From Pseudoips prasinana (lineage: Eukaryota; Arthropoda; Insecta; Lepidoptera; Nolidae), in assembly GCA_951640165.1 (NCBI GenBank), contig OX621252.1:24077934-24141933 (forward strand): a stretch of 64,000 nucleotides of DNA, given 5' to 3'. The notes under the pieces were generated by a model that made no database searches, was not told where the DNA came from, and was given only the letters and a program-made list of their open reading frames with translations. The position numbers and the translations under genes are program-made. Positions 42,013 to 51,989 of the stretch are shown one piece after another (the stretch's first letter is position 1; every line of letters begins with the position of its first letter).

Positions 42013-42145
42013 GACAGGCCTGTTGGCGTGGTTGGTAGATACGCTGCCTTTCACGCCGCAGCGCAGGTCGTGTGCATGAACATGTCTGTTTGTCCTGAGT
42101 CTGGGTGTAAATGATCTATATAACTACCTATTTACAATAGATCCC
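42013..42145 (+). mobile_element. SINE-B, internally deleted
   Basis: GACAGGCCTGTTGGCGTGG head, CACGCCGCAGCGCAGGTCG, then directly GTGCATGAACATGTCTG; the B box is deleted. The 3' end is missing. Confidence 0.65.
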
Positions 42146-43120
42146 CATCTCTACTGTATGACAATTCGAGCATCGGGATTAGCCCGTGTTCTAATTGACA
42201 AAACATTAAGCTGGCAAAACCAAATTGTAAATGTTAGTCAGAGGGTCACGAGAATCTTGCGGTCTCTTTATCGTCTTAGGAATTTTCTGCCTCGGAAAAC
42301 AAAAGAAACGTTCGTGCAGACTTCAATTGTCCCAACAATCCACTACAGTGATGTTTGCTATTTCGACCTGAATGCAGATCACCTCAATAAATTAGATCGA
42401 CTTCTGAACAACTGCATTCGATTCGTTTTCAACCTTCTTAAATATGACCATGTTTCTTCTTTTCGTACTCAACTTCAGTGTTTACCAATTCGTCAGCGTC
42501 GTTCCTTTAGCTCTGACCACTCTTTATAATATTCTTGATTCTCCTTTTTCTCCTTCTTATATAACAACTCAAATTCAGTATCTCTGCAGTAACCACAATA
42601 AAAATCTCCGCTCAACTCATAATCGTTTGCTTCAATGTCCTTCTCATCGATCTGTATTTCTCCACTCTTCGTTCTCTATTCAGTCTATTCTCCTGTGGAA
42701 TGCACTGCCTTTGGAAGTCAGGAGGACCAAGAGTCGATTTTCGTTTAAAAATCAACTACGAGAACATTCACAGGGTGCCCTTAACAATGTGTGAGCTGAA
42801 TCATCATATCCTTTCGTTATATTTCTATTTTATAATATATTTATGTTTGTATTAGCTATAAGTATCTAGTATTATATGTATGTTTAACTTGTATAGTATA
42901 TTATATATATATATTTATGTATAAATCTGTTGATCACATATTCCTATTTTTTTTTCTTCTATCGTACCACGTCTTATTTTGATCTACAATATCTGTAGAT
43001 ACCTAATGCACCTATCTAATTATCTCTGCACCACCTTAAGGTTGACTGAGAGAAAATGCCTTAGGCATTAAGTCCGCTTTCGTACTTATACGTGGATAAA
43101 GTTTTAATAAATAAAATATC
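42146..43120 (+). pseudogene. LINE-3 (CR1/jockey-like) ORF2 C-terminus and 3' UTR, frameshifted
   Basis: The first frame, 42158-42529, reads LIDKTLSWQNQI, ILRSLYRLRNFLPRKTKETF and TIHYSDVCYFDL...LNKLDRLLNNCIRFVF. That is the region after the RT palm in CR1/jockey-type LINEs. It continues after a frameshift near 42510 in the frame of 42444-42794 with FSIQSILLWNALPLEVRR and SRFSFKNQLREH. The RT and endonuclease domains are absent (5' truncated). The 3' UTR carries GCCTTAGGCATTAAGTCCGC and ends with TAATAAATAAAA near 43115. The same 3' end occurs alone at 58.9 kb. Confidence 0.82.
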
Positions 43121-43215
43121 AATGATCTGTTTTCCATAGTACAAGCTCTGCTTAGTTTGGGATCAGATAGCCGTGTGTGAATAATGTCCCAGGATAATAT
43201 TATTAAAAAAAATGT
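43121..43215 (+). mobile_element. SINE-B-type 3' fragment
   Basis: TTTTCCATAGTACAAGCTCT, TTAGTTTGGGATCAGATAGC and TGTGTGAATAATGTCCC with an ATAATATTATTAAA tail. Confidence 0.68.
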
Positions 43216-43254
43216 TCTTGAGGGTAATTTATATATACCTAACATGTAAGTACC

Positions 43255-43342
43255 TATGTATTATCTGGTTGCTATAGGATAGGCTCTGTCTAGTTTAGGA
43301 TCAGATGGCATTGTGTTAATTAACCCAAGATATTTATGCTTT
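43255..43342 (+). mobile_element. SINE-C 3' fragment
   Basis: GGTTGCTATAGGATAGGCTC, TAGTTTAGGATCAGATGGC and TTGTGTTAATTAACCCAAG. Confidence 0.6.
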
Positions 43343-44565
43343 TATATACCTAAATTTAATGGTTTAGTTCCAAAGTTCAATTTGTCATTTAAATATTAAA
43401 TATATACATAACCAGCGTAGGTTCCAACAGAACATTTTAAATAATTCTGATTAAATGTATATACTGAATCCGCCATTTCTAATTTTTCCGCAAAACTTAA
43501 TTAGTTTTAATATATAAACATCAAGCACAAACGCAAATCAGTAACCAATTTTAATATATTTCCGGTCAGTAGGTACATTACAAAATTATTTTCATAAAAC
43601 TAGACGAGAAGTAAAATTTCGAACTAATTAATTAGGCAATAGCCCTCGACCAATCAGAATGCCCATCACGCATTTCCATCAATGTAATCGAAAATCATTT
43701 TTGACAATAATTATCTCGTATTTCTACAGCCTGCGAACTAACTACTCCAAAAAGCGTGGTTAAACATTCTACACTATTCATTATCTATAGAATAGCGTGT
43801 ATAACCACCCTAAAACATTACACGCACGCTGTTACACCCCGACCCTACCACCCCAAACTGAACGTTTTTCTCCCTGACAAGATAAAGACCAAATAAAAAA
43901 AGAAAACGCGAAAAATCCGTCCGTCTCTTTTTCCCGCGTGTAATGGCCGCTTGCGCGAACGGTGCGACATCTAAGCTACGAATGACTCACGAAAACTTGG
44001 GCTCCGCCCGAGACGGCCGCCTCTATCCGTCTCTCTCACTTTTTCACACTTTTCATATGGAGCGTTCAGTTACAAAATGCCATAGATAGTTCAATTTCGG
44101 CAAGCAAATTTCAACTCTATAATTAAAATTTTAGAACATACTTTACAATGACATTTGAGTCAGTGAGAAAATATTTTAGAATGAAAGCGTTAGGGAGTGG
44201 AAGGTCTCTCTCGCTCGCAAAAAAGCACTACAGGGGGGTTGGTTAGAGCGCGGGGTGGGGGGCATAGGCCGCCATTTTGCCAGCCCGACGGCCGGCGAAG
44301 ACTGGTATTAATTTCGGCTTAATTCGTTCGTTGATTTCAAGTATTTTATTGCTAATGTTATCAAAATGTACTATTCAACTAAAATGGTCCTGTTAAAAAT
44401 ATACAATTGGTTTTTTATTTCACTTACAGACCTAGAATCATTTAACTGTTTTAGATGTTAACTAGTGTTTGTTTTATATTTTACAGTTTGTTGTTCTTTG
44501 GTGCAGAGATGCTCAGACTCATAAAGTTTATAATATATATTATTTTTAACGGACAGATCCTAAAA
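43343..44565. other. Unique DNA with a promoter-like CpG-rich island
   Basis: 43860-44330 is rich in CpG (GTGTAATGGCCGCTTGCGCG, GACGGCCGCCTCTATCCG), has a TCAGTT initiator-like word at 44067, CT-rich stretches, and a YY1/Pho-like site at 44267-44279. No repeat family matches. It looks like a promoter plus untranslated first exon, but no coding exon follows within view, so this stays a hypothesis. Confidence 0.4.
44267..44279 (-). promoter_or_regulatory. Candidate YY1/Pho-type site
   Basis: GGCCGCCATTTTG is a very good match to the YY1/Pleiohomeotic core (reverse of CAAAATGGCGGC). Such sites often sit just downstream of start sites of broadly expressed genes. Seen as sequence only. Confidence 0.35.
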
Positions 44566-44569
44566 AATA

Positions 44570-44697
44570 AATAAATATCTTGGGACATCTAACTCACTGC
44601 CATCTGATCCCAAACTAGACAGAGTATGTGATATGGCATCCATACAACAGATAGACATACTTATATATTCCTAAATACCTACATATGTACGATTGTT
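44570..44697 (-). mobile_element. SINE-C, 3' half (split by SINE-A)
   Basis: CTTGGGACATCTAACTCACTG, CCATCTGATCCCAAAC, GATATGGCATCCATAC and TATATTCCTAAATACC. It resumes at 44955. Confidence 0.75.
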
Positions 44698-44698
44698 G

Positions 44699-44952
44699 AC
44701 GGTCACCGTAGCCTAGTTGGTAGTGCTCCTGCCTACGAAGCTGGTGGTCCTGGGCTCGAATCCCGGTAAGTGCAAATATTTGTGTGATGAGCACGAATAT
44801 TTGTTTCTGAGTCGTGGATGTTTTCTATGTATTTAAGTATTTATCTATCTATATAAGTATGTATATCGTCACCTGGTACCCATAGTACAAGCTTTGCTTA
44901 GTTTAGGGCTAGGATGATCTGTGTGATATTGTCCCTAGATATTATTATTATT
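44699..44952 (+). mobile_element. SINE-A, full length, nested in SINE-C
   Basis: GGTCACCGTAGCCTAGTTGG, B box GGGCTCGAATCCC, GATGAGCACGAATATTTG, the shared 3' end and an ATTATTATTATTATT tail. It splits a SINE-C, so it is the younger of the two. Confidence 0.88.
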
Positions 44953-44954
44953 AT

Positions 44955-45065
44955 TAGTAATGTTATAGATAAATTTCACCTAGACATAGAATAAATAGCT
45001 AATTGTGCTCATCATACAAAGATTTATCTTGGCTGGGGATCGAACCCACGACCTCTGTCTTGGAA
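44955..45065 (-). mobile_element. SINE-C, 5' half (split by SINE-A)
   Basis: TTCACCTAGACATAGAATAA, GTGCTCATCATACAAAG and GATCGAACCCACGACC are the reverse of the SINE-C body and B box. The A box is lost. Confidence 0.7.
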
Positions 45066-45130
45066 TTATTTAATGTGTTACATCGGTAAAAAGAATAATG
45101 TATAAATCCACTAACTTAGTAGAGTCGACA

Positions 45131-45350
45131 GCACGTGTAGCTTAGTGACTAAGGCAGTCACCTTGCTACTACATCGGTGCCGTCGTGTTTCGGTTTGATT
45201 CCCGTAGGTACAGGACAACTATTTGTGTGGCCCATCGATTGTTGTTCTGAGTCTCGGTGTGCTATAAGGCCGTGAATTGCATGATTGAAAAGCCCCCGCA
45301 AAACAGGGATTAAAAACTAATAGCTACGGGCGTAATCTTAAAAAAATGTT
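45131..45350 (+). mobile_element. SINE-D, diverged
   Basis: GCACGTGTAGCTTAGTGAC, a decayed B box (GGTTTGATTCCC), TGTGTGGCCCATCGATTG, and AAACAGGGATT with GCTACGGGCG and A tail. Confidence 0.7.
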
Positions 45351-45593
45351 TCTTAAATAAAGCTTACATAATTATTAGCTTACATTTGCAGATATTAAAT
45401 TATGTTGATAAGTAAATTATTTTATACTGACAATAATAAGTGGATAAAACTTTATAACATAAAAGGCCTTAAAGTAGCAACGACTACCTATATACCTAAG
45501 GACCTACATATGTACTTAATTGGATAATGAGGTAGGTACTCATGTCATAATATTTAAAAGAGAGGGTTTCATTACATATTTTACTAGCTGTGC

Positions 45594-45897
45594 CCAGAGG
45601 TTTCACTCGCGTTACACGTTATAAATTATAGTCTATATATTTTTCTGATATAAGTAGGTAGGTATAAGCTATGTATATTACCTACTAAAAGAAGTTTTGC
45701 GTTAAAGAGTAACAAGAATATGGATGTTTGTCACTCTTTCACACAAATGGTAAAAGTTGGCGAGTATACCTATACTCGCCAACTTTTAGCATTTGTGTGA
45801 AAGAGTGACAAACATCCATATTCTTGTTACTCTTTGGTGTATGGACACCTAAAAACGCCAAGTTTCATATTTATTATATTAGTAGGATTTCTTTGTA
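45594..45897 (-). mobile_element. Heli-2-type element carrying a large palindrome
   Basis: Minus strand: it starts TCCTACTAATATAATAAAT and ends CACAGCTAG-like (GGGCACAG, CTAG at 45594-45597), flanked by A and T. 45704-45835 inside it is a palindrome, so part of the element is present twice, inverted. Confidence 0.7.
45704..45835. repeat. Near-perfect palindrome (65-bp arms, 2-nt centre)
   Basis: 45704-45768 and 45771-45835 are reverse complements with one mismatch (45750 against 45789), around CC. The arms contain GTTACTCTTT and GTGAAAGAGTGACAAAC, words belonging to the surrounding Helitron-like element. Confidence 0.93.
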
Positions 45898-45904
45898 TAT
45901 GTAG

Positions 45905-46072
45905 TACCGCAACGGTTAAGCAGCGATGGTGTCCCGGGTTCGATTATAGGGGACTATTTGTGTGATCCATTAGTTATTGTTCTGAGTCTGGGTATGTATT
46001 TGTGTCCGTCGTTTTATGTTTGGAAAGTAGTAGGCATCTGCCCCGACATTTATTTCCGTAGTGTTGTCATTC
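45905..46072 (+). mobile_element. SINE-D, diverged
   Basis: CCGCAACGGTTAAGCAGCG, CCCGGGTTCGATTATAGG, TTATTGTTCTGAGTCTGGG and TGTGTCCGTCGTTTTATG follow the SINE-D order. Confidence 0.6.
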
Positions 46073-46118
46073 AAACTTTAAAGTTTGGGACCTAACCTTG
46101 GTGTCAGAGTTAAACACT

Positions 46119-46131
46119 CCCCCCCCCCCCC
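46119..46131 (+). repeat. C homopolymer (13 nt)
   Basis: A run of C residues followed by GCCCC. Length may be unreliable because homopolymers are error-prone. Confidence 0.8.
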
Positions 46132-46191
46132 GCCCCTCAATTAGGCCTCTATTAAACATACCAAAAAAAGAAAAACTTACCTACCATTAAC

Positions 46192-46398
46192 TGCACGTGT
46201 GGCATAGCGGCTAAGACAGTCGCCTCGCCGCTTCGTGTCGAAGGTTCGAATCCCAAGCCGGACTACTATTTGTGTGGCCCATAAATAGTTGTTCTGAGTT
46301 TGGATGTAATTTGTGTGCGTCTATTATATGTTTGTAAAGTACCCCGCGACACAGGGGTGATAGTCACTAGTGCAGGCGTTGTCTTTAAAAAAAATTAA
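46192..46398 (+). mobile_element. SINE-D, full length
   Basis: CTGCACGTGTGGCATAGCGG, B box AAGGTTCGAATCCC, AATAGTTGTTCTGAGTTTGG, GTACCCCGCGACACAGGGG and GCAGGCGTTGTC with A tail. Confidence 0.86.
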
Positions 46399-46574
46399 AT
46401 TCGGTTAATAAAACAAAATACTTTATTGTATAAAATAGACCTCCCAAACGCAAGCCAAGGCTTTTTTTTATCACGACCATTACTGGGTATAGGGGAAGGT
46501 TGTGATGAATGGACTAAATGTGTTACCTCTCATCTCAAAAACTATAAGTGTTAAAATGAAAGTAATTTATTATT

Positions 46575-46695
46575 GTGCTGTGTGGTGACGGCAAAGAATG
46601 TCATCACCCCATCTCATGCCGTCGGGGGGCGTAAAAATCGTTCCGAGGGAATACCAAGCAGAGAACGGGCAGCTGCAGCACTACTTTAAAATTGT
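46575..46695 (+). mobile_element. SINE-X 5' half
   Basis: GTGCTGTGTGGTGACGGC, CATCACCCCATCTCATG and GGGGGGCGTAAAAATCGTTC, breaking off after GAGAACGGGCAGC. It shows the same 5' start as the two full copies, independently. Confidence 0.75.
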
Positions 46696-46989
46696 TTCTC
46701 TATATCAACAAAAACATGTTCAGAAACGTTTGTCTTTGAATTTCAACTGAAAGATTTTTTGTTTGAAACCCATTGAAATTTCAGTCTCCACTTAAACTTT
46801 AATATAAGATAAAAGAACATCATAGGTTCTTTAATAGTAACCATTTTGAACAAATACCTATTATAGATTCGGAGCGTCTACTGGAGGGCATGTAGGTAGT
46901 TTAGTTTCGACGAAATTTCATATTTCATGTTTATCTACTCTTCTTTCTTTCTTTTATATTTTCCTTAAATTGGTTTAAATACAAATACA

Positions 46990-47222
46990 GGGGTAGGCAG
47001 ATACAACAGATTACCATTTGTCACGATCATTACACATCTCTTTTGCCTCGTTTACTGTCATTATATTCTTCATACGTGCTCGTCGCCGCGTCGGTTTGGT
47101 CAGAGAATTTTCTACTAGGTCTCCCCCTCCCGGTTGTACCATTGACAGGCCCTTATACTCCTTTTGTCAATATTCTTTCCTCATCCTTTCTAAATACCCA
47201 AACCATCTCAGCAAAATAAAAA
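46990..47222 (-). pseudogene. LINE-2 ORF2 C-terminal remnant, deleted
   Basis: Reverse of LINE-2: GGGGTAGGCAGATACAAC, CATTTGTCACGATCATTAC, ACTGTCATTATATTCTTCAT, then after an internal deletion GTCAGAGAATTTTCTAC, CTCCCGGTTGTACC and CCAAACCATCTCAGC. Compared with 15.7 and 58.3 kb it lacks the middle and is old. Confidence 0.72.
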
Positions 47223-47304
47223 TATCATCTCCTTAAATACCTACAAAATATTGTTATCAAGTACTCAATAGCCGCGCAACGGTTATGACGTAGCTGCTAT
47301 ATCT

Positions 47305-47544
47305 TCTATATATATAAAAATCTATGCCACTTTTCGTTGTAATGTTATAACTCAACAACGCCTTTACCTATTTGGCTAATTTTAGTCTTGAATTATTCGT
47401 GGAAGTCCAGGTTGGTACCTAGAGAAAATTTAAAAAAAAAGTCTTGAAAACGTGTTATATCAACATCTTTCTATGCTCCCATAGATATACAAACAATTTG
47501 TACTAATACTTAAAAGCGTAGCGAAGCACGTACCGGGCCGCTAG
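47305..47544 (+). mobile_element. Heli-3 Helitron-like element, copy 1 of a tandem pair
   Basis: It starts TCTATATATATAAAAATC, contains TTTTCGTTGTAATGTTATAA, CAACAACGCCTTTACC and ATTCGTGGAAGTCCAGG, and ends GTACCGGGCCG plus CTAG, followed by T. Confidence 0.7.
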
Positions 47545-47751
47545 TATAATATAAAAATCAATTCCACTTTTCGTTGTAATGTTATAACTCAACAACGCCT
47601 TTACCGATTTGGCTAATTTTGGTTTTGGATTATTCGTGGAAGTCCAGGGAAGGTTTGTACGTAGAGAAAATTTTAAAAAAGTCTTGAAAATGTGTAAAAT
47701 CAACATCTTACTATACTTAAAAGCGTAGCGAACCACGTACTGGGCCGCTAG
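47545..47751 (+). mobile_element. Heli-3 Helitron-like element, copy 2 of a tandem pair
   Basis: It follows copy 1 with no gap (TATAATATAAAAATC) and repeats the same blocks, with GTACTGGGCCG plus CTAG at 47748-47751. The 5' TC is lost. Confidence 0.7.
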
Positions 47752-47759
47752 TTATAATT

Positions 47760-48424
47760 ATATATTTAGATTGTGATTATTTATTTAATTAGTGATTATC
47801 ATTTTATTAATTACTATAATTTTACTATAAGCATTTTACATCTTAAAACTATTATTAATCGATATTAGACTTTCAAATGGTTAATACTGATAAGGCTCCT
47901 ACCCTATTTATATTTTTATCAGTGATAACCATTTGATTATTAAAGAGGCATTATTTGTACGACACGGTAGAACGTTACTCTGTTCGATTAAATATTGCGT
48001 GTGGAAAATATCTCGGAGTTTTAATGTGCAGAACCGTAAGTGCGTAATAATATAATAAACATTCTCAATCTATTACGATTTTTTTCTTAATTCTTTCAAA
48101 TTCAAAATTCATTTATTCCGTAAAAAGAATATGGTTGATGCTTATGGCATTTTTTACACGGTGTACCTAGTAAAAAAAGACGATTCCACATAAATCTAAA
48201 TTTCTTACGAAAGAAATTAATTTAGAATTAGAACAAAAATTTCGAGATTACATGTATTTTAAATTCAAATGATTGTAATAGGTACTAGTTATATATTCGT
48301 TTTAAACTTCTACCAAAATACTGTGATATAAAAAATATCACAGAATTTAGGTAATTTTTAACGGTTCTATATAGATATAATTGCACCTCAGATTTAACAG
48401 TGTTATAAAAAAATATTATATGTC
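47760..48424. other. No gene; AT-rich DNA
   Basis: 47875-47935 contains an imperfect inverted repeat (CAAATGGTTAATACTGATA and near complement). 48100-48175 (TTCAAATTCAAAATTCATTT) resembles a LINE tail. No coding sequence. Confidence 0.4.
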
Positions 48425-48532
48425 GTTGGAAATCGCTGGATAGCGCAAGACCGGCAATTGTGGAGATCTTTGGGGGAGGGCTTTGTCCAGCAGTGGACGT
48501 CTTTCGGCTGATATGATGATGATGATGAAAAC
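48425..48532 (+). mobile_element. RTE-1 LINE 3' end
   Basis: GGAAATCGCTGGATAGCGC, AAGACCGGCAATTGTGGAG, GTCCAGCAGTGGACGTC and ATGATGATGATGATG tail. Confidence 0.78.
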
Positions 48533-48837
48533 AATATTATTAATTTGTTATTAGCCTGCAGTCTGTTTCTGTAGGTACATATTAAATTAAATAAATACCT
48601 AACTGCCTTTTCTCCACTCTTGGTCTATTCAGGTTGCCTGAAAGAGATCGCACATTTGCATTTGTACAATCTACATGTTTATTTTTCTTATCTTCGATCA
48701 ATAGTTCTTATGTTATAACTATGATTGAAATGACCACAAAAAGACCTCAAAAGTAAAACAGATTGATTAAGCAACAATATTTATTTTAAGCGTTTCCATT
48801 TGATCACTGTTTTCCCGAAAAAAAAACTTGATTATAA

Positions 48838-49180
48838 GATCGGCCAAGTGCGAGTCAGACTCGTCCATGAAGGGTTCCGTAGCAGCAAGTATTTGAGTTG
48901 ATTGAATGAATGGTAAATTGCTTTTTGCGATTTGTGACGTATACAAATAAAACGAATTACTAGATCTTGTTCAAATCAATTTTTGGTGGAAGTTTGCGTG
49001 GTAATGTACATCATACATATATTTGTTTTTAGTTTTATCATTCACTTATTTTAGAAGTTTAAGGGGCACATTTTACCACTTTGGAAGTGTCTTTCGCGCA
49101 AACTATTCAGTTTAGAAAAAAATGATATTAGAAACCTCAATACCATTTTTGAAGACCTATCCATATATACCTACCCACAC

Positions 49181-49230
<50 letters not shown>

Positions 49231-49432
49231 TTATATATTTATTATCATTAATATATATATTATATATATTAAAATCTTAATGCAGTTCACAGAATTCATC
49301 TACTTACCAAGTATAGTTCTTATAGGTTCGGAACAAGTGGCTGTGACATACGGACGGACAGGCAGACAGATATGATGAATCCATAAGGGTTCCGTTTTTG
49401 CCATTTGGCTACGCAACCCTAGAAAGTAGGTA
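48838..49432 (+). mobile_element. Repeat G, long copy interrupted by a TA microsatellite
   Basis: It starts GATCGGCCAAGTGCGAGTC and GGGTTCCGTAGC, contains TTTTTGGTGGAAGTTTGCG and TTCAGTTTAGAAAAAAATG, and ends ACGGACGGACAGGCAGACAG, AAGGGTTCCG and CGCAACCCTAGAAA. This is a very common lepidopteran dispersed sequence. Its class is uncertain (LINE-derived is likely). Confidence 0.62.
49182..49227 (+). repeat. (TA)n microsatellite
   Basis: An uninterrupted TA run of about 46 bp within repeat G. Confidence 0.92.
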
Positions 49433-49565
49433 GGCATGTGGACGCAAGGGTTCCAGTAAGGGTCACGCAGTCACGCGGTCAGAATTGGTCACTCATCCTA
49501 TACGGGCCTTTCGCCCACTTACAGAACTCATTTCTTAACAATAACTTTAATCTTGTATTTCTACG

Positions 49566-49742
49566 TGTGAGTAAGGTCACCAGAGCTCATCGGGGTGGGG
49601 GGCGACATTTTTTTGCTGACTCTTAAAGGCCGGCAACGCACCCGCGACCTCTCCGGTGTTGCGAGTGTCCACGGGCGGCAGTGATCACTTACCATCAGGT
49701 GAACCACTTTCTCAGTTATCGCCCTCTGAAATAAAAAAAAAC
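49566..49742 (+). mobile_element. Repeat H, poly-A retroposon
   Basis: AAGGTCACCAGAGCTCATCG, GGCCGGCAACGCACCCGCGA, GTGTTGCGAGTGTCCACGG and CTTACCATCAGGTGAACC, ending in an A run. A second copy is at 61.2 kb. Confidence 0.72.
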
Positions 49743-50020
49743 TCATCACCTAGCGCTATGTGTTTCCAGACATACATATTATATTTGAACGGGTTTGTTC
49801 AAGGCTTGAGTGAGCCTTTTATGAGTACGGTTTACCTTAGACCACATACTCACATGAGGTCAGGTGAGATTGTTCAAAGTGCAAACCCATAATACGTAAG
49901 AAAAAAAAAATATTATTTAAAAAAATATACTTCAAATTTCAATCAGCAGACTTTATTAGGGAGGGGGAACCTTCAGCAAACGTGTGTGGTTACCATGTGA
50001 GTCATAACGGTTTCCACTTA

Positions 50021-50229
50021 AGTGGGAGTCGAACTCGCGCACGAATGGTTCCGTACCATTTTAACTATATAAAAATAAGTCGGGTTTTCCTTCCTGACGC
50101 TATAACTCCAGAACGCACGAACCGATTTCCACGGTTTTGCATTCGTTGGAAAGGTCTCGAGCTCCGTGAGGTTTATAGCAAAGAAAATTTATAAAATTTA
50201 ACGCGAGTAACACCGCGGGGCACAGCTAG
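50021..50229 (+). mobile_element. Repeat G fragment followed by a Helitron-like element
   Basis: 50021-50062 (AGTCGAACTCGCGCACG, GGTTCCGTACCATT) is repeat G. From about 50064 follows CTATATAAAAATAAGTCGGG, CCTGACGCTATAACTCC, a CACCGCGGGGCACAG end and CTAG (50226-50229). Confidence 0.6.
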
Positions 50230-50394
50230 TTATCTATAAAAATGAGCAAAACATTCACGTTTGTTGTATGTGGGCCCCTTTAAATATTTATTTTATTTTG
50301 TTTTGTAGTATATGTTCTTATAGCGGAAACATAAATACATAATCTGTGAAAATGTCAACTGTCTAACTAACACGGTTCATGAGATACAGCCTGG

Positions 50395-50472
50395 TGACAG
50401 ATGGACAGACAGACAGCGAAGTCTTAGTAATAGGGTCCCATTTTACCCATTTGGGTTCGGAACCCTAAAAAC
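50395..50472 (+). mobile_element. Repeat G 3' end
   Basis: GGTGACAGATGGACAGACAG, GTCTTAGTAATAGGGTCCC and GGGTTCGGAACCCTAAAAA. Confidence 0.65.
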
Positions 50473-50512
50473 CATAAACACAAGCAACAAAATGAAAACA
50501 GAACTTTTTTTC

Positions 50513-50647
50513 CTCAATATTCGATCTTTTCCAGACTATTTTCTGCCTCTCTGCAAAGAACGCAATAGTGAGTGAGTGATTCTCAGGTCAGAATCACTTT
50601 CTGATCACAGCCCTAAAACATCAAAATACACACACCCATTGATGCTT
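50513..50647 (+). repeat. Local duplication, copy 1
   Basis: CTCAATATTCGATC, GACTATTTTCTGCC, AACGCAATAGTGAGTG and CACTTTCTGATCACAGCCC to GATGCTT. The matching copy is at 50847-50973. Confidence 0.85.
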
Positions 50648-50846
50648 TCAAACATGATATTGAGGTTTCTAATTTTTTTTTTCTAAACTGAATAATTTGC
50701 TGATGATAAAACTAAAAAAATATATAATGTAAATTACCATGCAAATTCCCACCGAAAATTGGTTTGAACGAAATCTAGTAAGTAGTTATTTTTAATACAA
50801 CATACTTAAATCGTAAACCGCAATTTAACTTTCATTTAAACATTCA
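50648..50846 (-). mobile_element. Repeat G fragment between the duplication copies
   Basis: Reverse of the repeat-G middle: ATATTGAGGTTTCTAAT, CTAAACTGAATAATTTGC and CCACCGAAAATTGGTTTGAA. Confidence 0.65.
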
Positions 50847-50973
50847 CTCAATATTCGATCTTTTTCAAACTATTTTCTGCCGCTCTCTGAAGAACGCAAT
50901 AGTGAGTGATTCTCAGATCACAATCACTTTCTGATCACCGCCCTAAAGCGTCAAAATACACCCATTGAGGCTT
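50847..50973 (+). repeat. Local duplication, copy 2
   Basis: Same blocks as copy 1 with scattered substitutions, one fewer GTGA unit and one fewer CACA. Confidence 0.85.
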
Positions 50974-51314
50974 CGTATGTTCTCTGTACATTGCACAATG
51001 GCGCCACCAAGGCATTATACAAACGATTGACGCGTGGGCCTACAATTAACCTATTGCTACACCACGCTGTGAGTGGAGCTAGCAGGATTATTGCTTAATA
51101 TGGGGTTGCCTGTTTGGGAATTCCTGTTGCTTGCAAGACCTCGATTTATATAACATGCAACAAGAATAGATTTATGAAGCTGAATTGACTTCTTTTATTT
51201 GTGTATTTATGGATAATTTGGACCTAAATTATGGATCACACGAATACTTGCCTGAACGGAGATTGAACTAGAAACCGAAGGCGACTATTATTTTATATTG
51301 TATTTTATTTTATA
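50974..51314. other. No gene; unique DNA
   Basis: No repeat or reading frame recognised. Confidence 0.35.
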
Positions 51315-51500
51315 CTAGCTGTGTCGTGCGGTTTTACTCGCGTTCAAATTTCTAAAATAAAATACAGAAACAATACATTCTGTATTTTATTTTTCACTAG
51401 CTGTGTTCCGTGGTTTTACCCGCGTTAAACTTTTTAAATTATAGCCTATCTGTTAATCCAGGGTGTTAGCTAACTCCATACCAAATATTGTGTAAGTGTA
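51315..51500 (-). mobile_element. Two Heli-2-type ends in tandem
   Basis: CTAG near 51315 with TGCGGTTTTACTCGCG, and CTAG near 51398 with GTGGTTTTACCCGCG and AGCTAACTCCATACCAAAT. Between them a 16-bp inverted repeat (AAAATAAAATACAGAA, 51354-51369, and complement 51378-51393). Confidence 0.6.
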
Positions 51501-51523
51501 TTACTATTTCATCAAACTTCGAT

Positions 51524-51792
51524 TGACAGACCTGTTGGTCTAATGGTTAGTTGCGTTGACTGCTAAGTCAAAGGTCATGGGTTTAATCCCCACCCAGGAA
51601 AAATCTTTGTGTGCCCAGCACGATTATTTGTTCTTGTGTTTCATTTATCTATTATATGTATGTATATAATATAGAAATATATAAGTATGTTTATTAGTTT
51701 CTGGTTGACATAGTGCCTTCTGGCTCTCCCTAGTTTGGGATCAGATGGCAGTTTGTTCGTTGTCCAAAGTTGTCAGTTCCTATCCATCCAAA
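51524..51792 (+). mobile_element. SINE-C, full length
   Basis: GACCTGTTGGTCTAATGGTT head, GACTGCTAAGTCAAAGG, B box TGGGTTTAATCCC, CACCCAGGAAAAATCTTTG, and TAGTTTGGGATCAGATGGC with GTTGTCCAAAG end. Confidence 0.85.
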
Positions 51793-51837
51793 GGCTGTCA
51801 GTCGCGGATCGCTTAAGACGATAAAGCCGCCCTTTGT

Positions 51838-51976
51838 ATAGACGCCAGCACACCCAGCTACTCCAATCTGTCAAATTTCTTTTATAGATTTTCAACTTTA
51901 TCACAAAAGCATAAGATTCACTTTCAATTGGGGATATTTGTCAGATTCGGGTAGCTGGATGTGCTGGCATCTGTAC
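51838..51976. mobile_element. MITE-B, complete
   Basis: GTATAGACGCCAGCACACCC and GATGTGCTGGCATCTGTAC are the inverted tips; the middle matches 3.6 kb. Confidence 0.8.
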
Positions 51977-51989
51977 AATAAGCATGTCA

